From JBKDZL01 sp047971145 (GTDB lineage: Bacteria; Bacillota_I; Bacilli_A; Erysipelotrichales; Erysipelotrichaceae): DNA of 47,106 nt. The position numbers and the translations under genes were made by a program. The stretch lies in contig JBKDZL010000004.1 in the NCBI GenBank assembly GCA_047971145.1, forward strand, positions 1 through 47,106, written 5' to 3'. This document shows, piece after piece, positions 8,810 through 16,784 of the stretch. Below the pieces are notes generated by a model that had not been told where the DNA came from, ran no database searches, and saw only the letters and a list, made by a program, of their open reading frames with translations. How positions within the stretch are numbered: the first letter of the stretch is position 1; each line of letters opens with the position of its first letter.

Positions 8810-9446
8810 GATTAAACGGGTAACGAGCGCAAGGACAACTAAAAGTCATTAACTCTTTAGTTGTCGGGTGGATAATAGTTAAACTACTGGCATGTAGAGC
8901 TATTTGTTCACCTTTTTTTGCTTGTAGATTATATCTTTGATCACCATATAAGGGAAAACCTTGGTGGTTTAGCTGGACTCTTATTTGATGCGACCTACCA
9001 GTTTTAAGGGTTATTTTAATTAAACTTAATTCTTGGTTTTGTTTGATTAATTGATAACTTAATTCGGCATATTTACCTTTTTTATTAATTGTTGTTGTAT
9101 TGGTATCCTTGTTTTTTAACAAATAGTCAGTAAGAATTGCAGTTTTTGGTGTTTTTCCTATTACCACCGCAAGATATTCTTTAATAAATTGATGATTTCG
9201 TATTTGTTCAGCTAACCTTGCTGCTGCTTTAGAAGTCTTGGCAAAAACCATAACACCACTGACTGGTCTATCTAATCTGTGCACTAAGGCTAAGTAAGCA
9301 TTACCAGGTTTATTATATTTTTCTTGTAAATATTTTTTTAATTGATTTAATAAATCATCATCTTTACTATCATCTAAACAAACAGGAACATTAATAGGCT
9401 TTTCCACTACTAAAAGATGATTGTCTTCAAAGAGAATATTAATCAT
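8802..9446 (-). CDS. RluA/RluD-family pseudouridine synthase
   Basis: This enzyme isomerises uridine to pseudouridine in rRNA or tRNA. It has about 214 residues starting at 9446 (ATG followed by INILFEDN); longer starts would run further into the upstream gene. The HRLDRPVSG motif carries the catalytic Asp, and GRSHQIRVQ, HQGFPLYGD and LHASSL are typical of the RluA family. It lacks an N-terminal S4 domain, so it is the short type. It overlaps the upstream methyltransferase by 8 bases and must be its operon partner. The exact RNA target cannot be read from sequence. Confidence 0.9.
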   Translation of the reverse strand: MINILFEDNHLLVVEKPINVPVCLDDSKDDDLLNQLKKYLQEKYNKPGNAYLALVHRLDRPVSGVMVFAKTSKAAARLAEQIRNHQFIKEYLAVVIGKTPKTAILTDYLLKNKDTNTTTINKKGKYAELSYQLIKQNQELSLIKITLKTGRSHQIRVQLNHQGFPLYGDQRYNLQAKKGEQIALHASSLTIIHPTTKELMTFSCPCARYPFNLN

Positions 9447-10302
9447 TTTCCCATAGCCCATAATTTCCACATGGTAAAAGCATATCTTGTTGGCTGATTG
9501 GCAAAGTAAGCTCTCCTGAGCTAACCTTTCCTGCTAGTTTATTTTGAACAATTGTTTTAAGAATATTTTCAATAACGGTAGCAGTTAGTCCTGTGGTATA
9601 AACATTGACTAACATAAAAAGTGCATCTTTATCTAAAAGCTTTGTTGCTTGTTTAATTAAGTTATTAATTTGTTCTTCAAATTTCCAAATTTCATTATTA
9701 GGGCCTCTACCATATGAGGGTGGATCCATGATAATAGCATGATAGGTTCTGCCTCGTCTTTGTTCTCTGGCGATAAATTTCAGACAATCCTCAACAATAA
9801 ATCTTACCGTTTTGTGCTCGAGATTAGAGAGTTTTAGGTTGTCTTTGGCCCAATTAACCATGCCTTTTGAAGAATCGACATGGACAGTTTCATGAGCCTT
9901 TGAGCGGGCAGCTGCTAATGTAGCACCACCGGTATAAGCGAAAAGATTTAAAACTCTTATTTCTGGGATTTTGGCATTATTAATAGTTTGAGTGATATAG
10001 TCCCAATTTGATGCTTGTTCAGGGAAAATACCAGTGTGTTTAAAACCTAACGGTGCTACTTTAAAAGTTAGTTCTTGATAGTTTAAAATCCAGGTTTCTG
10101 GCAACTTATTTTGATATTCCCAATTTCCCCCTCCAGCTTTAGATCTTTGATAGAAAGCATCAATTTTTAAATCATGTTTTGGTAGAGGCCAAATTGCTTG
10201 GGGGTCAGGGCGATCTAAAAGATATTTTCCCCACTTTTCAATTTTTCTACCATTACCTGTTAAAAGACATTGATAGTCTTGCCAATTTGCTATTTTTTTC
10301 AT
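9439..10302 (-). CDS. Class I SAM-dependent methyltransferase (RlmI/RlmK-like)
   Basis: A 287-residue S-adenosylmethionine methyltransferase. It has an N-terminal region of about 95 residues, then the Rossmann domain with LNLFAYTGGATLA (motif I), an acidic VDSS turn (motif II) and the DPPSYGRG motif, which resembles the catalytic region of RlmI/RlmK-type rRNA methyltransferases. It lacks the N-terminal PUA domain of RlmI. Coupling to a pseudouridine synthase fits an RNA-modification role; the target is unknown. A TATAAT lies 6 nt before the ATG with no ribosome site, and an 18-bp palindrome lies just upstream. Confidence 0.82.
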   Translation of the reverse strand: MKKIANWQDYQCLLTGNGRKIEKWGKYLLDRPDPQAIWPLPKHDLKIDAFYQRSKAGGGNWEYQNKLPETWILNYQELTFKVAPLGFKHTGIFPEQASNWDYITQTINNAKIPEIRVLNLFAYTGGATLAAARSKAHETVHVDSSKGMVNWAKDNLKLSNLEHKTVRFIVEDCLKFIAREQRRGRTYHAIIMDPPSYGRGPNNEIWKFEEQINNLIKQATKLLDKDALFMLVNVYTTGLTATVIENILKTIVQNKLAGKVSSGELTLPISQQDMLLPCGNYGLWEND

Positions 10303-10308
10303 ATTAGT

Positions 10309-10314
10309 ATTATA
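10309..10314 (-). promoter_or_regulatory. -10 box of the minus-strand methyltransferase operon, leaderless-type
   Basis: Reading the minus strand, TATAAT is followed by 6 nt (ACTAAT) and then the ATG at 10302. No good -35 lies 17 nt upstream (AGGAAA), so an activator or the adjacent palindrome may matter. There is no Shine-Dalgarno. Confidence 0.55.
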
Positions 10315-10331
10315 ACCTAAATATTTAGGTT
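10314..10331. promoter_or_regulatory. 18-bp perfect palindrome in the divergent promoter region
   Basis: AACCTAAATATTTAGGTT is a perfect palindrome. It fills the spacer between the -10 and the expected -35 position of the minus-strand operon and ends 12 nt upstream of the -35 of trhA. It is followed on the plus strand by a T-run, but no plus-strand gene precedes it, so an operator is more likely than a terminator. Confidence 0.4.
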
Positions 10332-10343
10332 TTTCCTCCTTCT

Positions 10344-10372
10344 TTGACTTTTAAGCTTCAAAGATATATTAT
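10344..10372 (+). promoter_or_regulatory. Promoter of trhA, leaderless-type
   Basis: TTGACT (10344-10349), a 17-nt spacer and TATTAT (10367-10372). The ATG at 10380 is 7 nt beyond the -10, so the transcript should start at the start codon. This rules against the in-frame TTG at 10344 as a start, because that triplet is part of the -35 box. Confidence 0.6.
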
Positions 10373-10379
10373 ATTTAAT

Positions 10380-11030
10380 ATGAAAAAGAATAGTATTGCT
10401 AGTTTTAAATCTCTTTCTTTTGAAGAAGAAGTGGCTAATTCAATTACTCATGGTGCAATGGCGGCGGCTTTGTTGTTACTATTGCCGGCTATTGCTATTT
10501 ATAGTTATCAATTGGGTGGCTGGCCTAGAGGTTTAGGAGTAGGAATTTTTGTGATAAGTTTATTTTTAATGTTTATCACTAGTTGTTTATATCATAGCTC
10601 TGTTTATGGCACTAAACATAAAGTAATCATGCGAATTTTAGATCATTGCATGATTTATGTGGCAATTGCTGGCTCTTATACACCAATTTGTATTAGTTTG
10701 ATTGGGGGTTGGTTAGGTATTTTTGTAGTAATTATCCAATGGCTTATAGTCATTGTTGGTATATTATATAAAGCGATTGCTCAAAAGGCTAAACCTATTG
10801 TCTCAATTGCGGTTTATTTAATGATGGGCTGGTTGGCAATTTTTCTTGTACCAACTCTACTGGAGCTGGGAAGTGTTGTTTTTTTAATTTTGTTAATTTT
10901 AGGTGGAGTATTTTATTCAATAGGGGCAATAATTTATGTGCAAAAGCGTCCTTGGGCTCATACAATTTGGCATTTTTTCATTATCTTTGCTGCATTGTCA
11001 CATTTAATTGGTATAATATTCTTTATGTAA
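10380..11030 (+). CDS. trhA: PAQR-family membrane protein (hemolysin III homologue, TrhA)
   Basis: A 216-residue seven-helix integral membrane protein of the PAQR/YqfA family; in Bacillus-type bacteria members affect membrane homeostasis. The diagnostic polar residues are present: SITHG near the N-terminus, SCLYHSS, the LDHCMIYVAIAGSYTP block and the C-terminal HTIWHFF with ALSHL. These histidines form the proposed zinc site. The start is set at ATG 10380 because the upstream in-frame TTG is inside a good -35 box. No Shine-Dalgarno is present. Confidence 0.9.
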   Translation: MKKNSIASFKSLSFEEEVANSITHGAMAAALLLLLPAIAIYSYQLGGWPRGLGVGIFVISLFLMFITSCLYHSSVYGTKHKVIMRILDHCMIYVAIAGSYTPICISLIGGWLGIFVVIIQWLIVIVGILYKAIAQKAKPIVSIAVYLMMGWLAIFLVPTLLELGSVVFLILLILGGVFYSIGAIIYVQKRPWAHTIWHFFIIFAALSHLIGIIFFM

Positions 11031-11049
11031 TATTTAAGGAGAAAATAAA

Positions 11050-11619
11050 ATGAAAAAAGTATTAATTTGTTTAATGTTATTAGTTTTAGTTGGTTGTGGT
11101 AGTACTGACAATGAAAACTTAGTTGAATATAATAGTGAGACAGTTAAAAGTCTGGCAGTTGCGGATATGTCTGGTTATAAATTTTATGAGAGTGAATTTG
11201 ATGGTTACTTTAGAGAGGGAAGTTTTGCTTTGGCTAATTCTTTATTAGCTGATGATGAAACTTATGTTCTTTATTTTGGTTTCACTGGTTGTCCTTTTTG
11301 TCAGGATGCAATTCCTGTTATTTCTGCTAGTGCTAAGAAGTATGGTGTTCCTGTAATCTACACTGATCCTTATAATAATGCTTCTATAGAAGCATATGAG
11401 CTTTTTGTGGAAAATTATGCTGAAGTTTTGGAGTTGGTTGAGGGTGAGCGTAAGTTGTATACACCACTATTAGTCTTTGTGAAAAATGGTGAGATAGTTT
11501 ATCATCACCTAGGGACAGTTGAAGGACATAATCCATCACAAGCATCTTTAAATGATGAGCAAATGGAGCTGTTGTCAGGTTATTTTAGTGAAGGATTTAA
11601 TAAGCTTTTAAGTGAATAA
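11050..11619 (+). CDS. Thioredoxin-fold lipoprotein with CPFC motif
   Basis: A 189-residue exported lipoprotein: the signal peptide ends in the lipobox LVLVGC, so it should be anchored outside the membrane. The mature part has FGFTGCPFCQDAIPV, a CxxC redox centre of thioredoxin-fold proteins, and a later cis-Pro-type segment near TPLLVFV, followed by a KNGEIV strand. It may reduce or oxidise extracytoplasmic thiols; the substrate is unknown. AAGGAG precedes the ATG. It sits between trhA and a nucleotidyltransferase with no functional link that I can see. Confidence 0.8.
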   Translation: MKKVLICLMLLVLVGCGSTDNENLVEYNSETVKSLAVADMSGYKFYESEFDGYFREGSFALANSLLADDETYVLYFGFTGCPFCQDAIPVISASAKKYGVPVIYTDPYNNASIEAYELFVENYAEVLELVEGERKLYTPLLVFVKNGEIVYHHLGTVEGHNPSQASLNDEQMELLSGYFSEGFNKLLSE

Positions 11620-11635
11620 TAAAAGGAGATAATTT

Positions 11636-12541
11636 ATGAGACCAGCGTTAGTAATTTTAGCAGCCGGAATGGGTAGCCGTTATGGCGGGCTAAAACAGAT
11701 TGATGCAGTAGGGAATAATGGGGAATCAATTATTGATTTTTCTATTTATGATGCTATTAGAGCCGGATTTAAAAAGGTATATTTAATTATCAGAGAAGAA
11801 CATCAAGAACTATTTGAGGAAAACTTAAGTAGAAAGATTAGGCCATTTATTGATGTCGAATATGTATATCAGAGTATCACTGATGTACCAAGGAAATTTA
11901 ATATTCCAAGTGATAGAGAGAAACCTTTAGGAACAACGCATGCTCTAAGAGCTTGTCGTGATCAAGTGAAAGAACCTTTTGCGATTATTAATGCTGATGA
12001 TTATTATGGTATTGATGCCTTTAAAATCATTTATAAATTTTTGCAAGAAGAAGTAAAAGATTATCACTATGGTATTATTGCCTATAAAACATTTAATACT
12101 TTGAGTAATAATGGTTCTGTAACTAGAGGTATTTGTCAAGAAAAAGATGGTTATTTAACTGATATTAAAGAAATTCAAAAAATCTATTTAAAAGATCATT
12201 TAATTCATTTTGAAAATAATGGTGAAATTGGTGAGTTGAGTGGTGATGAGCCCTGTAGTATGAATTATTGGGGGTTTAATTCATCAATATTTAAGTTAAT
12301 GGATGAACAATTCGAAGCTTTTTTGGAGCGAAGTTTAAATGATAATCCATATAAGTGTGAACATGTAATCCCTACTGCAATTGGTGAGTTAATTTCTTTA
12401 GATAAAATCAAAGTTAAAGTAATGACCTCAGAGGAGCAGTGGTTTGGTGTCACTTATCAGAGTGATAAGCCTTATGTAGAAAAACAGTTGGAAGATAAAA
12501 AAGATTCAGGATTATATCCTTTTAATCTTTGGGAGAAATAA
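11636..12541 (+). CDS. Sugar-phosphate nucleotidyltransferase family protein
   Basis: A 301-residue protein of the NTP-transferase fold. The N-terminus VILAAGMGSRYGGLKQ is the nucleotide-binding signature of sugar-1-phosphate nucleotidyltransferases, and INADDYYG supplies the metal-binding Asp pair. KPLGTTHALRAC resembles the substrate loop. It likely activates a sugar or related phosphate, but the substrate cannot be named. AAAGGAG precedes the ATG, and the next gene starts immediately after its stop. Confidence 0.8.
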   Translation: MRPALVILAAGMGSRYGGLKQIDAVGNNGESIIDFSIYDAIRAGFKKVYLIIREEHQELFEENLSRKIRPFIDVEYVYQSITDVPRKFNIPSDREKPLGTTHALRACRDQVKEPFAIINADDYYGIDAFKIIYKFLQEEVKDYHYGIIAYKTFNTLSNNGSVTRGICQEKDGYLTDIKEIQKIYLKDHLIHFENNGEIGELSGDEPCSMNYWGFNSSIFKLMDEQFEAFLERSLNDNPYKCEHVIPTAIGELISLDKIKVKVMTSEEQWFGVTYQSDKPYVEKQLEDKKDSGLYPFNLWEK

Positions 12542-13756
12542 ATGAACTATCAATTAAGAAGAAATAAAGTACTAGATTTAATGTCAGATAATTCTTTAGC
12601 AATTTTCTTTGCTGGTGAGAGTTTAATCAGTAATGCCGATCAAGTATATCCTTTTTGGGTTAATAGTAATTTTTATTACTTAACTGGTCTTCAACAAGAA
12701 AAAACAATTTTAGTGTTGAGTAAGTTTAATGGTTCTCAAGAACAGTATATTTATACTATTAAACCCAATCCTTTGAAAGCTCGTTGGGATGGGAATTGGT
12801 TGAGTTTTGATCAAGTTAAAGAAATTTCAGGTGTAAACCAAATTAAAGATTTAACTTTATTTGATAATTTATTACCTACAGAAATGAAAATGCGTGAGCA
12901 CTTGAATATTTACTTAGATTTAGAACACAGTAGAAGTGCTAATTATCAAAATGAAAGTTTTACTAATAAAGTTAAAGAATTTGCCAATGCTAGTATTTAT
13001 AATAGTTTCAGTATAGTTGCTGGTATGAGAAGTGTTAAAGATGCTGATGAAATTGCGGCTATTAGAAAATCTATTTCCTATACTGCCACCGCTTTAGATG
13101 CAGTTAAAGAGGCGCTGAAGAGTGCTAAGAGTGAATCTGATATCGAAGCAGCTTTTAATTATAGTTTGAGAATGAATGGTATGAAATCAACTGCTTTTAG
13201 TACAATAGTAGCAGCTGGTAAAAATGCCACTACTTTGCATTATGGTGAAAATAATCAAGAATTTGTCGGTGATGAATTGTTATTGATCGACTGTGGAGCT
13301 AGATTTAACAATTATGCCTCTGATATTACTAGAACTTATCCAATCAATGGAAAATTTAGTGCAAGACAAAAAGAGGTTTACAGCTGGGTATTAGGTGGCA
13401 TGAAAGTTGTCTTCAAGAATATTAAACCTGGTATTAGTTGTAATGAATTAAATGATATTCTTAAAGAGTATTATGCTGAGGTATTAACTAAAGCCGGTTT
13501 AATTAAAGATGCTAGTGAGGTAGGCGAGTATTATATGCATGGTGTTTCTCATAGCTTAGGTATTGATACTCATGATGTAGGATTACTAAGGGCTGCACCT
13601 TTGGTGGCTGGTAATGTTATCACTGTAGAGCCTGGTTTGTATATTAATCAATGGGATATTGGTATCAGAATCGAAGATGACATCTTGGTTACTGATGAAG
13701 GCTTTGATAATTTAAGTAGTCAAATTAAAAAGGAAATTTCTGAGATAGAAAGTTAG
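12542..13756 (+). CDS. M24B metallopeptidase (Xaa-Pro aminopeptidase family)
   Basis: This dimetal peptidase removes N-terminal residues before proline. It has 404 residues: an N-terminal creatinase-like domain (about 1-165) and the pita-bread catalytic domain. The five metal ligands are visible in order: Asp in LIDCGARF, Asp in SDITRTYP, His in MHGVSHSLG, Glu in VEPGLYI and Glu in RIEDDILV. The AMP_N plus M24 arrangement and length fit aminopeptidase P. It follows the nucleotidyltransferase with no gap. Confidence 0.92.
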   Translation: MNYQLRRNKVLDLMSDNSLAIFFAGESLISNADQVYPFWVNSNFYYLTGLQQEKTILVLSKFNGSQEQYIYTIKPNPLKARWDGNWLSFDQVKEISGVNQIKDLTLFDNLLPTEMKMREHLNIYLDLEHSRSANYQNESFTNKVKEFANASIYNSFSIVAGMRSVKDADEIAAIRKSISYTATALDAVKEALKSAKSESDIEAAFNYSLRMNGMKSTAFSTIVAAGKNATTLHYGENNQEFVGDELLLIDCGARFNNYASDITRTYPINGKFSARQKEVYSWVLGGMKVVFKNIKPGISCNELNDILKEYYAEVLTKAGLIKDASEVGEYYMHGVSHSLGIDTHDVGLLRAAPLVAGNVITVEPGLYINQWDIGIRIEDDILVTDEGFDNLSSQIKKEISEIES

Positions 13757-13761
13757 TTATT

Positions 13762-15156
13762 ATGACCAAGGCAAAAAAAACACCTTTTCAAAGATTGGCG
13801 GCTCATCCTGTAAGATCAATTACACTAGGTTTTTTTAGTTTGGTTTTAATGGGAACATTATTATTATGTTTACCCATAGCTAATCAGGATAGTGGGGCAG
13901 CTTTAATAGATCATATTTTTACTGCGGTGAGCTCCGTTTGTGTTACTGGTTTAACAACTATTACTGTTGCTGATCAATATACTATTTTTGGACAAATAGT
14001 AATTTTAATTATGATTCAAATGGGTGGCTTAGGCTTAATGACGATATTTGCTTATTTTATGCGCTACTTGGGACAAAAAATGAGCATTAGTGAAAAAATT
14101 ATTGTTCAAGAATCTCTAAATAAAAGTAATTTAAGAGATATGCCTAATTTTTTATCAATGGTTTTTAAAGTAACAGTCATTTTTGAATTTGTTGGTTTAG
14201 TTTTATTAAGTTTTCATTTTATTCCACAGTATGGTTGGCTGCAGGGACTTTATTATTCACTGTTTCACTCAGTTTCTGCTTTTTGTAATGCAGGTATTGA
14301 TGTTTTAGGCAATAATAGTTTTCAGGATTTAACACTAATGCCCTTATTAAATTTTACGATAATTTCCTTGATAATCACTGGTGGTTTAGGTTTTTCTGTT
14401 TGGTGGGATATCTCGAAAGTTTATCAGCCGGTAATATTTAAAATTAAAGACTGGAAAAAGACTTATAGTAAATTACAAGTACAAAGTAAAATTGCGATTA
14501 AAATGACTGTGATTCTATTAACGGTAGGAACACTATTATTTTTCTTGATTGAATTTAATAATGTAAATACAATTGGCAATATGAATATAAGTAGTAAATT
14601 TATGACTTCATTTTTTCAATCGACAACTTTAAGGACTGCTGGTTTTTCTACTATTAATTTAGCACATTCAATGGATGCGAGTAAGTTTTTTATGTTGTTG
14701 TTTATGTTAATAGGTGGCTCAGCAGGTGGTACAGCAGGTGGTATTAAAGTTACTACTTTCTTTGTAATTATTATTTTTGTAATTTCTCAGCTTAAGGGTA
14801 GTAATGAGTTAGTTTCGTATAAAAAGACTATTAATTTGTCAATTATTAGAAAAGCCTTAGCGGTAGTCTTTTTAGCCTTAAGCTTTATTTTTACAGGGAT
14901 ATTCTTTTTAGCTATTTTTGAGCCCTTTAGTTTAACTGAATTAATTTTTGAAGCTGTATCTGCCTTTGCGACTGTGGGATTATCTTTGGGGATAACCTCA
15001 TCATTGACAATTGGCGGAAAAATTATTATTATTTTATTGATGTTTATTGGTAGAATTGGCTCAGTGAGTTTGATTTATAGTTTTATGAATAAATATAGTA
15101 ATAAAAGAGCAAAAACGGAAATTCATTATCCTGATGCTGATGTTTTGGTAGGTTAA
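13762..15156 (+). CDS. ktrB: Potassium uptake channel subunit, TrkH/KtrB family
   Basis: Membrane pore of a Ktr-type potassium uptake system. The 464 residues hold the four repeated membrane-pore-membrane units with filter glycines in SSVCVTGLTT, VSAFCNAGID, TLRTAGFST and SAFATVGLS, plus the Gly-rich GGSAGGTAGGIK after the third pore, typical of KtrB. The N-terminus is cytoplasmic and basic. It starts 5 nt after the peptidase and is followed by its regulatory partner ktrA 12 nt later. Confidence 0.93.
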   Translation: MTKAKKTPFQRLAAHPVRSITLGFFSLVLMGTLLLCLPIANQDSGAALIDHIFTAVSSVCVTGLTTITVADQYTIFGQIVILIMIQMGGLGLMTIFAYFMRYLGQKMSISEKIIVQESLNKSNLRDMPNFLSMVFKVTVIFEFVGLVLLSFHFIPQYGWLQGLYYSLFHSVSAFCNAGIDVLGNNSFQDLTLMPLLNFTIISLIITGGLGFSVWWDISKVYQPVIFKIKDWKKTYSKLQVQSKIAIKMTVILLTVGTLLFFLIEFNNVNTIGNMNISSKFMTSFFQSTTLRTAGFSTINLAHSMDASKFFMLLFMLIGGSAGGTAGGIKVTTFFVIIIFVISQLKGSNELVSYKKTINLSIIRKALAVVFLALSFIFTGIFFLAIFEPFSLTELIFEAVSAFATVGLSLGITSSLTIGGKIIIILLMFIGRIGSVSLIYSFMNKYSNKRAKTEIHYPDADVLVG

Positions 15157-15168
15157 TAGGAGAAAATT

Positions 15169-15840
15169 ATGGCACAAAAACAATTTGCAGTCTTAGGGTT
15201 GGGCGTTTATGGCTCGACTATTGTAAAAACATTGAAGGAATATAATTGCGATGTTATCGCAATTGATTTATCAAGAGAAAATGTTGAGCGAGTTACCCAA
15301 TTTTGTGATAATGCCATTCAAGCTGATTTTACTGATATTGAACAGTTAAAAGATTGTGGAGTAGAGAATGTTGATACGGCAATTGTTGCACAAAGTAAGC
15401 AGTTAGATGCTAGTATTTTGGCAGTTATGAACTTAAAGGAATTAGGAATACCTCATATTGTTGCCAAGGCAAAAAATAAAGTTAACTTACGCATTTTAGA
15501 GAAAATAGGTGCAGATCGTGTGGTAAGACCTGAAAAAGAAATGGGTGAAAAAACTGCTAAGCAAATATTATCAAGAAATGTTAGAGAAGTAATTGATATC
15601 GATGATGAATATAGTATGGTTTTAATGCAAGCACCAAAGAGCTGGATTGGAAAAACCATTGCCGCTTTAGATGTGCGAAATAAGCTAGGCATGAATATTA
15701 TTGGTTTAAGAGTAGAGGGTGTAGATAAATTAGATTTAAGCTTTTCTGCTGATTATGTAGTGTGTGATGATGATAAATTTATGGTCATTGCCGAATCTAA
15801 AGTTTTTGAAGAGATGGAATATAATGGGTTGCTAGTTTAA
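15169..15840 (+). CDS. ktrA: Potassium uptake regulatory subunit, RCK/TrkA domain (KtrA)
   Basis: Cytosolic gating subunit that binds nucleotides and controls KtrB. It has 223 residues: an RCK_N Rossmann domain with GLGVYG near the N-terminus and an acidic IDLS at the end of the second strand, then an RCK_C domain from about residue 140. Length matches KtrA. AGGAG precedes the ATG and the gene directly follows ktrB, so the two make one complex. Confidence 0.93.
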   Translation: MAQKQFAVLGLGVYGSTIVKTLKEYNCDVIAIDLSRENVERVTQFCDNAIQADFTDIEQLKDCGVENVDTAIVAQSKQLDASILAVMNLKELGIPHIVAKAKNKVNLRILEKIGADRVVRPEKEMGEKTAKQILSRNVREVIDIDDEYSMVLMQAPKSWIGKTIAALDVRNKLGMNIIGLRVEGVDKLDLSFSADYVVCDDDKFMVIAESKVFEEMEYNGLLV

Positions 15841-15841
15841 T

Positions 15842-16723
15842 ATGAGAAAATTTATTAGTATTTTAGTTGTTTTAATATTATTGGTTGGCTGTAGTAATAA
15901 TAAAATTGTTTCAGGAGTTTATGTTGTAGATAATTTGAATGATAAGCCTTTATATTTAATTGATATTGATACAGGTTACCGTATAGTTGAATTAAAGCCT
16001 AGAGTTTTTCAAATACATTTAGCGGAAGAAAGATTAATCGCAAGTTTTGATATGGCTTTTGATAATCCTAGTACTGGTAACTCTACTATCAGCAAATTAG
16101 GCTTTTTTAATAGTAGTTTACAAACAAGTGACAAAGCAGTGCTCTCAGCTACTAATACTTCTGAGGATGCCATTATTATTCAAGCTGAAGCTGTTTTAGT
16201 AAATAATGACAATATTGAAGTCGGTACAGTCTTAAGAAACTTTGGTCCTGTCAAATACTATGAATTTGATGGTGAGTACTACAGCTTTATTTTAGCTAAT
16301 AATCTTCTAAAAGTTGCGGCTGATAAGGTTTTAGTAGTGGAGCCAAGTGATCAGAGTGATAATCCTGGTAGTAATTGGGACTGGGAAGAAGATATCGATT
16401 ATGCCGAAATTGCTTATAAGTATTTAAGTGTAGAGATTGCGGAGACTATCACTGATCCAAGTATTTATTTGGTTGAAACTTTAAATGTTACAGTTGAGGG
16501 TTTAAGTATTATTAATCCTGAGCGTAATGGAAATATCAATGTCATAAATATGGACTTGTTGAAGATTACCTTTACCTCAGTTTTAGAGGGCAGTCCTCAG
16601 CAAATAGTATATCTATCTGAGGATAGCTTTGATATAATTGGTTTCGGTGAAATCGCACCTGAGATTGAGCTTAATGATGAAACTGAAAATCAAGAAAACG
16701 ATTCAAATATTCCAAACCAATAG
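15842..16723 (+). CDS. Lipoprotein of unknown function
   Basis: A 293-residue protein with a clear lipoprotein signal (hydrophobic stretch ending LLVGC). The mature part is acidic and has no motif I recognise; a DWEEDIDYAE segment near residue 180 separates two beta-rich-looking halves, and the tail is Asn/Glu/Asp-rich. The ATG starts 1 nt after ktrA with no good ribosome site, suggesting coupling to the potassium operon. Its role is unknown. Confidence 0.7.
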   Translation: MRKFISILVVLILLVGCSNNKIVSGVYVVDNLNDKPLYLIDIDTGYRIVELKPRVFQIHLAEERLIASFDMAFDNPSTGNSTISKLGFFNSSLQTSDKAVLSATNTSEDAIIIQAEAVLVNNDNIEVGTVLRNFGPVKYYEFDGEYYSFILANNLLKVAADKVLVVEPSDQSDNPGSNWDWEEDIDYAEIAYKYLSVEIAETITDPSIYLVETLNVTVEGLSIINPERNGNINVINMDLLKITFTSVLEGSPQQIVYLSEDSFDIIGFGEIAPEIELNDETENQENDSNIPNQ

Positions 16724-16746
16724 TATAATAAATAATTTGCAAACTA

Positions 16747-16755
16747 TGATATAAT
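16747..16755 (+). promoter_or_regulatory. Extended -10 promoter of the ABC exporter operon
   Basis: TGATATAAT (TG at 16747, hexamer 16750-16755). Unlike the leaderless promoters here, it is followed by about 22 nt of leader and a strong Shine-Dalgarno (GAGGGGGG) ahead of the ATG at 16785. Confidence 0.55.
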
Positions 16756-16784
16756 ACTCCTTAAGGTTGTAAGAGGGGGGTTAT

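Noticed and set aside
10344..10379. TTG start for trhA giving 12 extra residues
   Set aside because: The TTG is part of a good -35 box and the extension lies over the promoter, with no ribosome site.
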